Under the pieces are notes generated by a model. That model had not been told where the DNA came from, did not search any database, and worked only from the letters and a program-made list of their open reading frames with translations. A stretch of 26,847 nt of DNA from CAYLPU01 sp964385635 (lineage in GTDB: Bacteria > Chloroflexota > Anaerolineae > B4-G1): positions 1 through 26,847 of the forward strand of contig CAYLPU010000071.1 in NCBI GenBank assembly GCA_964385635.1, written 5' to 3'. Made by a program: the position numbers and the translations under genes. Every line of letters starts with the position of its first letter. The stretch's first letter is position 1. Below, piece by piece: positions 8,940-15,056 of the stretch.

Positions 8940-9185
8940 TGGGAGGGCAGGAGTGGCTATCAAAGCAAGATGAGGAGCTATTGAAGCTGCCTCTACCCTG
9001 AGATTGTCATCCTCCCCGCCCAGGAGGCCCGATTAGGAACATTGGGGATTGTCTGCGGGCGATGCCCCTAATCAAGAGCAAGCTTGGGAGAAGCTATGCA
9101 CGCCTCTGGACCTGGGCACTGACGCCACTCGTCGCCTTTCCGTGTATTGGTTGTGGTGCACTAGACAGAAGAAAGGAGTTCTGAG
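8940..9185 (+). ncRNA. Candidate IS110 leader / bridge RNA region
   Basis: This is a non-coding stretch directly upstream of the IS110 recombinase. In studied IS110-group elements a bridge RNA that pairs with donor and target DNA is made from this position. Two hairpins can be read: CCTCC (9011-9015) with GGAGG (9023-9027), and GATTAGG (9031-9037) with CCTAATC (9067-9073), the second with a large internal loop that could hold guide segments. The placement is established for the family. The structure is my reading by eye, and expression or function in this copy is not shown. Confidence 0.4.
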
Positions 9186-10559
9186 ATGCGCACTTTGGGG
9201 ATTGACCTGGCCGTCGCCGCAGCTCACAAAGCGATCGTGGTGGACGCAAACGGGAAGTTCGTGCCACCAACACTGTCGTTCCACACACGATGGGACGACA
9301 TCGAGAGAGTGGTTGCACGGGCACGGGAGGGGGTAACTCCCGACTGCCCATTGCGGGCAGTGCTGGAACCAACTGGGATGGCTTGGTATCCGGTGTCCGT
9401 GGCTCTCGATCAACTGGGTGTCATCCTCTATATGGTGAATGGCCAGAAGGCGCACGACCTGCGGCGCTTCTACAGTCGTCGTAGCAGCAGCGATCGCATC
9501 TCCGCTCGTGTGTTGGCCAAGATGCCTTTCGTGGACGAGGAGTCTCTGTACCGACTGGGGATCCCGTCCGACACCCAGCTTGCCTGTCAGCGGGGGTGCA
9601 AAGAACTCGATCGGTTGCAGACACGAATCACGGCCATCAAGAACCGGCTGTGAGACACCGACCGCTTCACCTGGCCTGGACTGGAAGGAATCTTCGAGAA
9701 CATCTACAGTCCAACTACTCGGCTCTTCCGAGAGACTTGGTATGACCCGGCCCGCGTGGTAGCTGCTGGTGCGGAGGAGGTGTGGGGCACCTTCGAGGCC
9801 CTTTCTGACCAGGAAGACGGCCTGAAATGGGTAGATTACCTGGTCAAACTGGCCACTGAGGTGATCCAACTGTACGGTCCGGCTTCACCAGACTATGCCC
9901 TCTTGCGAGAAGAAGTCTCTCGTGAGCAGAAGCAGTTGGCATACCTGGAGGCAAGAGAGAAAGCCGTGTGGCGGGGCACCGTTCGCCCTCTCTATCGCCA
10001 GTTGCATCCCAGCCGTCATCTGGAAACCCTGCTTGGCGTAGGAGAGCGTGGAGCAGCAGTCTTTGCCAGCTTCACCGGTCGCGCAGGGCGCTTTCCCGAC
10101 AATCGCCACTTCCGTGGTTGGCACGGGATGATCCCTGACAGCCGCCAGAGCGGCGCTGCCGAAAGCAAGGGGCTGCACATCTCCCAGGCCGGGCCAGACC
10201 TGGTCAAGAAGTTTGGGTTTCTGGACGCCGACGTCGGCCGCAAGTACGACCCACAAATCGCCGTCATCTATCACGACCAGATGATGAACAAGGGCAAGCA
10301 TCACACCCAGGCGGTCTGCGCCTGCGCCACTCATCTCTTGGATCGTGTCTACGTGATCCTCGAGGAAGATCGCCCCTACGAACTGCGGGACGTGGACGGA
10401 ACGCCGGTCACCCGAGAACAGGCCAGGGCCATCATCGCCGAACGTTACACCGTGCCCGAAGAGGTGCGCAAGCGCAACAATCGCCGGGCTCGCAAAGAGC
10501 GGGCTGAACGGCGGATGGAGCGCAAGCAAAAGCAAAGGGAGAATCGCCGAAGGAGGTAA
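9186..10559 (+). pseudogene. IS110-family DEDD recombinase with an in-frame TGA and an altered catalytic site
   Basis: ATG 9186 follows AAAGGAG (9173-9179). One frame runs to 10559 (457 residues) but is cut by a single TGA at 9651-9653. The surrounding KNRL / DTDRFTWPGLEG reads smoothly, and a C-to-T change in an Arg CGA codon would explain it. The RuvC-like N-terminal domain shows Asp7 (GIDLAVAAAHKAIVVD) and Glu61 (VLEPTG), then SSDRISARVLA. Asp103 is present, but the fourth residue of the DEDD set, normally Asp in DRIDAR, is Ser106. The C-terminal transposase_20 domain (LETLLGVGERGAAVFASFTG; RQSGAAESKGLHISQAG, with the expected catalytic Ser region) is intact and ends in a very basic tail. 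The recombinase would work with a bridge RNA. With both lesions this copy should not move by itself. Confidence 0.82.
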
Positions 10560-10773
10560 GAGGCGAGCCGTAGCTCCCTCATACTTCAGTCAACTCTCCC
10601 CTGCCTGGTGTCTTCATTATACGTGACACTGGGCTCGTTGTCAACTTTCGAAACCCCGTTTCGGCGTGGGAGGGGTTTGTGCGTCCTATGACCAGTTGGC
10701 AGAGAGGTCAACGCCTATTCGAGAATTTTAAGGTTCAACTACTTGACAAAACTTAGAACATCTCAGAGCAGGC
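10560..10773. other. Non-coding stretch after the IS110 relic
   Basis: No gene is seen here. It probably contains the right end of the IS110 copy. The first repeat of the inverted pair described next starts at 10774. Confidence 0.4.
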
Positions 10774-10863
10774 TCCTTCGGCCCTGCTCAGGGCAAGCCC
10801 TTTCTGCTGTCCAACCTGCCCCTGGACACACCTGACGGGCCTGTCCTGAGCCACGCCGAAGGA
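10774..10863. repeat. Inverted pair of REP-like 27-bp repeats
   Basis: TCCTTCGGCCCTGCTCAGGG starts the first copy at 10774-10800. The second copy is the reverse complement of a close variant at 10837-10863. About 22 of 27 positions agree. Each copy also sits in its own small hairpin: GAGCAGG/CCTGCTC around the first and CTGTCCT/AGGACAG around the second. Two inverted REP copies spaced by about 36 bp is the arrangement called a REPIN. Whether other copies exist in the genome cannot be seen here. Confidence 0.55.
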
Positions 10864-10983
10864 CAGGACGTGCGCTGGTGGTGGAGCCGGTGGTACGAGC
10901 CGCTGCGGTCCAGCGCCTACGTCAAGACCACCGGTTCTACCCAGGACTACGGGCCGAAGGCACGGCATGTGTTCCGCGAGTGA
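10801..10983 (+). pseudogene. Unidentified 3' gene remnant
   Basis: An open frame without a plausible start ends at TGA 10981-10983. Its last 40 codons look coding in composition (DVRWWWSRWYEPLRSSAYV, then DYGPKARHVFRE). The REP-like repeats lie in and before it. I do not recognise the protein; the Trp/Arg-rich end might be the tail of a membrane or glycan-related protein. It could also be chance. Confidence 0.25.
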
Positions 10984-11005
10984 GGGGGAGGAGGATCGTC
11001 AGATC

Positions 11006-11038
11006 AACAAAAACACCGTAGCCTGGCGGTCTACGGTG
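11006..11038 (-). terminator. Intrinsic terminator of tRNA-fMet
   Basis: On the minus strand CACCGTAG (11031-11038) pairs with CTACGGTG (11014-11021) and is followed by TTTTTGTT. It lies 10 bp after the tRNA 3' end. Confidence 0.8.
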
Positions 11039-11047
11039 CTCTCAAGG

Positions 11048-11119
<72 letters not shown>

Positions 11120-11129
11120 ATGCGTCCGC

Positions 11130-11158
11130 ATTATACAACGATTTGCTGACTGCGTCAA
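11130..11158 (-). promoter_or_regulatory. Promoter of tRNA-fMet
   Basis: On the minus strand the -35 is TTGACG (11153-11158), the spacer is 17 bp, and the -10 is TATAAT (11130-11135). Its -35 overlaps the stop of the upstream DivIC-like gene by a few bases. The -10 lies 10 bp before the tRNA 5' end. Confidence 0.75.
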
Positions 11159-11559
11159 GGGCGCTCGGCCGGCCCGAAGACTAGTTCCCACAGTTCGACC
11201 CAAAATGGCCTGGATTCGGGCGTGGGGGTCGGTGCAGGCTGCGCGTCAACGGTTGCTTCCTCCCCTGGGCTTCCGAGTGGCACGACGGCCACTTCGCCCG
11301 GTTTGGCCATCTTTGCCTCTTTCCGTGCCCAGTACTCCACGTACTCGTCAGATTTGACGTACTCCAACAGCGCACTCAGGTCGTCGTGGCGGGCCTGCTC
11401 GGCTACAATTGCCTGTTCCAGCCGCAGTTCTTCCGCTCGCATCTGCCGCGTGAGTGCCAGTTGCTGGCTGAACCCCCACACAAGACCGCCCACTATTGCG
11501 AGGGCTATGACGATAACGACGCCAGCGGTGAGTTGGTTGCGATTAGGCTGGGGGAGCAC
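11155..11559 (-). CDS. DivIC/FtsB-like septum formation initiator
   Basis: The start is set at GTG 11559, because AGGAGG (11569-11574) lies nine bases upstream; the longer frame from ATG 11586 would contain that ribosome site. The 134-residue protein has a single membrane helix (about residues 11-32, VVIVIALAIVGGLVWGF), then a coiled coil (ALTRQMRAEELRLEQAIVAE), then the family end motif YVKSDEYVEYWARKEAKMAK with PGEVAVVPL. It continues as an acidic/proline-rich tail. DivIC/FtsB proteins sit in the cytoplasmic membrane as part of the FtsQLB-type complex that signals septal wall synthesis. A clear promoter precedes it (11613-11641). It is flanked by two tRNA genes on the same strand. Confidence 0.85.
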   Translation of the reverse strand: MLPQPNRNQLTAGVVIVIALAIVGGLVWGFSQQLALTRQMRAEELRLEQAIVAEQARHDDLSALLEYVKSDEYVEYWARKEAKMAKPGEVAVVPLGSPGEEATVDAQPAPTPTPESRPFWVELWELVFGPAERP

Positions 11560-11612
11560 TGTACGGTACCTCCTATGCAAAGGCATCGGTGGAACGCGAC
11601 GAGACTGTTCTT

Positions 11613-11641
11613 ATGATACCTCGATTCTCTTCTAACGTCAA
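11613..11641 (-). promoter_or_regulatory. Promoter of the DivIC/FtsB-like gene
   Basis: On the minus strand the -35 is TTGACG (11636-11641), the spacer is 17 bp, and the -10 is TATCAT (11613-11618). The transcript leader would be about 45 nt. Confidence 0.65.
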
Positions 11642-11766
11642 GTCCGACTCGTTCCTATAGAATTACCCTACAACGATTGCGTTGCCCACGAGAATCTGTG
11701 GCACAAGATGCCATCTTGTCCTGCGTTGGTTGCGGCTGAAGGCCGCGCTATGCCGGGATGCAAGAA

Positions 11767-11793
11767 CCCCGAGGCAGACACTTAGCCTCGGGG
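11767..11793 (-). terminator. Terminator after tRNA-Leu
   Basis: CCCCGAGGC (11767-11775) and GCCTCGGGG (11785-11793) form a perfect 9-bp stem with a 9-nt loop. On the minus strand it is followed by TTCTT. It starts 14 bp after the tRNA 3' end. Confidence 0.65.
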
Positions 11794-11806
11794 TAGTGGG
11801 GGGAGG

Positions 11807-11891
11807 TGCCGAAGGTGGGAGTTGAACCCACATGGGCATAAAGCCCACTGCGCCCTGAACGCAGCGCGTCTGCCTGTTCCGCCACTTCGGC
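11807..11891 (-). tRNA. tRNA-Leu (anticodon CAG)
   Basis: A minus-strand cloverleaf of 85 nt with acceptor GCCGAAG/CTTCGGC plus A73. The anticodon arm is CTGCG TTCAGGG CGCAG, giving CAG. The variable arm is long and forms its own hairpin (TGGGC...GCCCA), as in class II tRNAs. The T arm is GTGGG TTCAACT CCCAC. CCA is only partly encoded (ACC). It has its own promoter and terminator. Confidence 0.93.
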
Positions 11892-11920
11892 CCGGCTCAC
11901 TCCTCGTCGGAGTGGGTACC

Positions 11921-11948
11921 ATTTTACATTAAATGACCATATTGTCAA
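11921..11948 (-). promoter_or_regulatory. Promoter of tRNA-Leu
   Basis: On the minus strand the -35 is TTGACA (11943-11948), the spacer is 16 bp, and the -10 is TAAAAT (11921-11926). The -35 overlaps the stop codon of the upstream binding-protein gene. GACGAGGAGTG between promoter and tRNA is part of the precursor leader. Confidence 0.7.
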
Positions 11949-13627
11949 GGGCGACCAGCCTCCGACTCGCTTACGAGGACACGGTGAGGGACGATCCACC
12001 ACTTGGAGATGGCGCGGAAGCGGTCGGATGGGTGCATCAAGGGGCCAACTTGTACGTCGTGAATGCGCTCGTCTACGCCGTAGGTGTAAACTGGTACGTA
12101 GAGTAGCAATGCGGGTACTTCCTGGGCGAAGATTTCCTGGAATTCGCGGTATAATTCCTGGCGCCTTTCGCGGTTGACAATGACCCGCGCCTGCTCTATG
12201 GTCTCGCTGAAGTGGCGATGAGCGAACCCGGCGTAGTTCTGCCCGCTCTCTATCTGTGTTTCGTGCCAGAAGGGGTAGGGGTCGGGATCGCCAGACAGGG
12301 CCAGGTGAACGAGGACTGCTTCAAAGTTGCGGTTCTCCAATGCCTCGCGCACTTTCAGAGGCGAAGCGGTCTCGACCGTGACTGTGACCCCGATGGTTGC
12401 CCACTGCTCGGCGAGCATCTGTGCTACCCCTGTTCGTTCTGGCTCACTCGATGTGAGCAGCGTGAACGCCAACCGGTGCCCGTCCTTGCTCCGTAAGCCA
12501 CCGTCTGCTGTACGTTGGACCCACCCGGCATTGTTCAGTAGCCCGTTGGCCCTGCCCGGGTCGTATTCGTAGTGAAGGATATCATCATTGTACGCCCAGG
12601 TGCCGGGGATCACGGGGCTGTGGGCGACCAATGCCTGCCCTGCCAGGACTTCGTCGATGATCTGCTGCCGGTCGAGCGCATACAGCAGTGCCTGCCGCAC
12701 TTCCTGTTCCTGGAAGAAGGGTAAATCATCGGGTCGTCCCAGGTTGAGAAACACAAGGCCATATTCGGCGGTCTGTGCGGAGAAGAGATTAAGGCTGGGG
12801 AAGGCATAGGCGCACGGTAGATCGGCTGTCGTTATTTTGGCAACCCCATCCACTTCTCCCGCTTCGTAGGCGTTGAAAGTTGTCTGGTTGCTGGGGTAGA
12901 AGCGAAATTGAATGCGATCCAGATAGGGCTGGGCTCCATAGTAGCGCGAGAACTGTTTTAGTACGATGGCGGTGATTGCCCCGGTCTCGACCTCAATCTC
13001 CTCCAGTTGGAAAGGACCGCTTCCGACGGGGCTGAGGTTAAATTCTACAGCCGGCAGGTCGGCAGCCATGATGCCGGTCATCAGGTGGGCGGGCAGAATA
13101 CTGACCGTAGTGTAATCGAGGAACGGGGCGTACGACTCGGCCAGCGTGAAGCGCACGATGCGCTGGTCTACTTTTTCGACCGTGACTGTCTGCCAGAGGG
13201 CGGAGCCCAGATCAGGCGGGCCGGGGAAATTGGGATCCTGTAGCAGGTCGATGGTGAAGATTACATCGTCAGCGGTGAGGGGGGTGCCATCATGCCAATA
13301 GACGTTGGAGCGAAGGTAGAAAGTGTAGGTCAGGCCATCGAGGGTGATTTCCCATCCACGGGCCAGGTCTGGTTCCACCTCTCCGCGCTCGTTCAGGCGT
13401 GTCAGTCCGCTGAATAGCAGGGCACAGATGTCGCGGTCAACCTCGTTGTACCCGCTCAACAAGGGATTCAGGTAGTGCGGGAACCCGGCGATGCCTTCGA
13501 CATAGGTTCCTCCCCGGCCGGGGCGAAGCACGGTGGTATAGTTGATGGCCAGGTAGGTCAACAAGATGCCTACCAGCACGGCACCGAGAATGATGAGGAG
13601 AATTTGCCAGTGGATGTGACGGGGCAC
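11945..13627 (-). CDS. Membrane-anchored peptide/nickel-type ABC substrate-binding protein (SBP_bac_5)
   Basis: This 560-residue protein starts at GTG 13627, with GGGAG about 11 bases upstream. An N-terminal hydrophobic segment (about residues 8-29, ILLIILGAVLVGILLTYLAI) has no lipobox cysteine, so the protein is probably anchored by an uncleaved helix. Then come class C binding-protein blocks: FPHYLNPLLSGYNEVDRDI, LLFSGLTRLNERGEVEPDLA, VYWHDGTPLTADDVIFTI, and the late VRQALLYALDRQQII. These proteins bind oligopeptides or similar ligands outside the membrane. No permease or ATPase gene is adjacent, so it is either an orphan receptor or works with a transporter elsewhere. It follows secG by 58 bp on the same strand and probably shares the secG promoter. 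Confidence 0.85.
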   Translation of the reverse strand: MPRHIHWQILLIILGAVLVGILLTYLAINYTTVLRPGRGGTYVEGIAGFPHYLNPLLSGYNEVDRDICALLFSGLTRLNERGEVEPDLARGWEITLDGLTYTFYLRSNVYWHDGTPLTADDVIFTIDLLQDPNFPGPPDLGSALWQTVTVEKVDQRIVRFTLAESYAPFLDYTTVSILPAHLMTGIMAADLPAVEFNLSPVGSGPFQLEEIEVETGAITAIVLKQFSRYYGAQPYLDRIQFRFYPSNQTTFNAYEAGEVDGVAKITTADLPCAYAFPSLNLFSAQTAEYGLVFLNLGRPDDLPFFQEQEVRQALLYALDRQQIIDEVLAGQALVAHSPVIPGTWAYNDDILHYEYDPGRANGLLNNAGWVQRTADGGLRSKDGHRLAFTLLTSSEPERTGVAQMLAEQWATIGVTVTVETASPLKVREALENRNFEAVLVHLALSGDPDPYPFWHETQIESGQNYAGFAHRHFSETIEQARVIVNRERRQELYREFQEIFAQEVPALLLYVPVYTYGVDERIHDVQVGPLMHPSDRFRAISKWWIVPHRVLVSESEAGRP

Positions 13628-13685
13628 GTTCTGTAGGCTCCCTCACATCTGCGATCCTTCGACGAGTCGTCGAGGGGTCACAGAA

Positions 13686-13910
13686 TTAGCCGGTGACTAT
13701 TACGTTGAGGATGGTGATGATGAAAAACGCTATGGCGAGGCCGACCGTGATGTTGAAGAGTGTGCGTTCTACGCCTCGCCGCGTTTTGTATACAGCGGTT
13801 TCTGTACCGCCAAACATCCCTCCCAGGCCACTGCTTCTGATCTGAAAGAGGATAACGACAGTCAATGTGATACTGATGATAATCTGGGCGATGCTGAAGT
13901 AGACTTCCAT
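13686..13910 (-). CDS. secG: Preprotein translocase subunit SecG
   Basis: This 74-residue protein has two membrane helices (VYFSIAQIIISITLTVVILF; NITVGLAIAFFIITILNVIV) joined by a loop with the SecG motif SGLGGMFGG followed by TETAV. Size and topology are those of SecG, the small helper of the SecYEG channel. ATG 13910 follows GGAGG (13920-13924). A promoter lies at 13937-13965. The binding-protein gene downstream is a plausible second gene of the transcript. Confidence 0.92.
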   Translation of the reverse strand: MEVYFSIAQIIISITLTVVILFQIRSSGLGGMFGGTETAVYKTRRGVERTLFNITVGLAIAFFIITILNVIVTG

Positions 13911-13936
13911 TATGATATTCCTCCAGGTTGGGACAG

Positions 13937-13965
13937 ATTATAGCATGCTACGGGCTTCTCAGCAA
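13937..13965 (-). promoter_or_regulatory. Promoter of secG
   Basis: On the minus strand the -35 is TTGCTG (13960-13965), the spacer is 17 bp, and the -10 is TATAAT (13937-13942). The leader would be about 20 nt and contains GGAGG. Confidence 0.7.
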
Positions 13966-14000
13966 GGTCACGCTGGCTGGCAGGAAGAAGATCGGCTTTA

Positions 14001-14948
14001 TTATCCCTCTCCTTGGATGGTGGGGGTGAACAGGCCGGGTGGGGCACTGGGTGGCACGAGGACCCGCAGCGCAAGTGGCACGACTTTCACCCTGACCGGC
14101 GTGGTACCGATGGGGTCACCATCTGCCTGCACAGGAGTCGCCCACTCGGTCCACACCTCGATGTGGCGTGCCTGCCGGCGCACGATCTGGGGGTCCTGCA
14201 GGTGGCGCCGACTGACGATTTTCAGCAGATGGCGCACGGCGTACTGGAATCCCAACCCCTTGAAGACGAAGACGTCGAGCAGCCCGTCATCCATTCTTGC
14301 CTCACGGGCGATGTTAAGCACGCCAGCGTATTGCTGGATGTTGCTCACCAGAACCAGCAGAGTACGGCCCCGCACAACGTTACCATCAATGGAGACCCGT
14401 GTCCGCACGCCCTGAAAGTCGCGCGCCACCAGTACGGCGGCGATAGCGTAGGGCAGTGCACCCAGACGCTTGGTGTGTCGGTGGCGCGGTTCCATTTCGG
14501 TGGTCACCTGGGCGTCCAGTCCGATGCCAGCCCAGCACAGAAAATAGTGACTGTTCACCTGGCCGACGTCAACCTGGTGGAGGGTTCCCTCAGCCAATCT
14601 GGCTGCTGCCTCGCGCAGGCGCAAAGGATTGGTCAGCGTGTAGGTGGAGATGCCCAGTTGCTTGGCCCACATGTTGCCTGTACCGACTGGCAATACGCCC
14701 AGCGCTGTCTGCGTGCCCACCAGTCCGTTGACTGCTTCGTTGATCGTGCCGTCTCCCCCGGCCACTATCACCATGTCGCAGCCAGCCTGAGCCGCCGCGC
14801 TGGCCAGGGCAATCGCATCTCCCGGTTTCTCGGTCATTTGCAACTCGACTGACCATCCACGCCGTCTGAGGTCAGAGCGCACGTGCTTCAGGGCATACCG
14901 GACGTCGCGGGGGCCGGCGGTGGGGTTGTAGATCAGATGGACCTTCAT
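14001..14948 (-). CDS. YegS/DagK-family lipid kinase
   Basis: This is a 315-residue protein from ATG 14948; a longer frame from 15023 would run through the promoter. The diacylglycerol-kinase catalytic domain shows IYNPTAGPRD near the start, then VIVAGGDGTINEAVNGL (ATP-binding GGDGT) and LPVGTGNMWAKQLG. C-terminal blocks include AGIGLDAQVT and RMDDGLLDVFVF. The family phosphorylates diacylglycerol or related lipids at the membrane; the substrate cannot be told from sequence. The promoter -10 ends nine bases before the ATG, so transcription should begin almost at the start codon (leaderless mRNA) and no Shine-Dalgarno is present. It is divergent from the Ser/Thr kinase gene. Confidence 0.88.
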   Translation of the reverse strand: MKVHLIYNPTAGPRDVRYALKHVRSDLRRRGWSVELQMTEKPGDAIALASAAAQAGCDMVIVAGGDGTINEAVNGLVGTQTALGVLPVGTGNMWAKQLGISTYTLTNPLRLREAAARLAEGTLHQVDVGQVNSHYFLCWAGIGLDAQVTTEMEPRHRHTKRLGALPYAIAAVLVARDFQGVRTRVSIDGNVVRGRTLLVLVSNIQQYAGVLNIAREARMDDGLLDVFVFKGLGFQYAVRHLLKIVSRRHLQDPQIVRRQARHIEVWTEWATPVQADGDPIGTTPVRVKVVPLALRVLVPPSAPPGLFTPTIQGEG

Positions 14949-14957
14949 GCTGTCGGG

Positions 14958-14985
14958 ATTATAGCATGTCTTGGCCCTTTGACAA
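14958..14985 (-). promoter_or_regulatory. Promoter of the lipid kinase (leaderless)
   Basis: On the minus strand the -35 is TTGTCA (14980-14985), the spacer is 16 bp, and the -10 is TATAAT (14958-14963). The start codon begins at 14948, so the expected transcription start is within about three bases of it. Confidence 0.7.
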
Positions 14986-14989
14986 TTTC

Positions 14990-15018
14990 TTGCCGACGGT
15001 GCTGATTTGGAGTACAAT
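14990..15018 (+). promoter_or_regulatory. Promoter of the PASTA Ser/Thr kinase
   Basis: The -35 is TTGCCG (14990-14995), the spacer is 17 bp, and the -10 is TACAAT (15013-15018). It lies back-to-back with the lipid-kinase promoter, with four bases between the two -35 boxes. The leader is about 32 nt. Confidence 0.6.
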
Positions 15019-15056
15019 ATCACTGGTATAACTGGATCGGGCTGTGAGGTAAAACG

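Larger units (their letters stand above)
8930..10620 (+). mobile_element. IS110-family insertion sequence (ends not resolved)
   Basis: It consists of the IS110-type recombinase relic (9186-10559) with about 250 bp of non-coding sequence before it and some after. IS110 elements usually lack clear terminal inverted repeats and target duplications, so the limits are estimates. The left limit lies right of the IS1634 end (about 8875). The right limit lies before the repeat pair at 10774. Confidence 0.5.

Noticed and set aside
9651..9653. Selenocysteine or programmed readthrough at the TGA
   Set aside because: IS110 recombinases do not use selenocysteine. No SECIS-like stem is evident, and a CGA-to-TGA change is simpler.
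10774..10863. CRISPR-type repeats
   Set aside because: There are only two copies, in opposite orientation, with no array or cas genes.
13655..13680. Terminator between secG and the binding-protein gene
   Set aside because: The short palindrome there has no T run, and the spacing suggests co-transcription.
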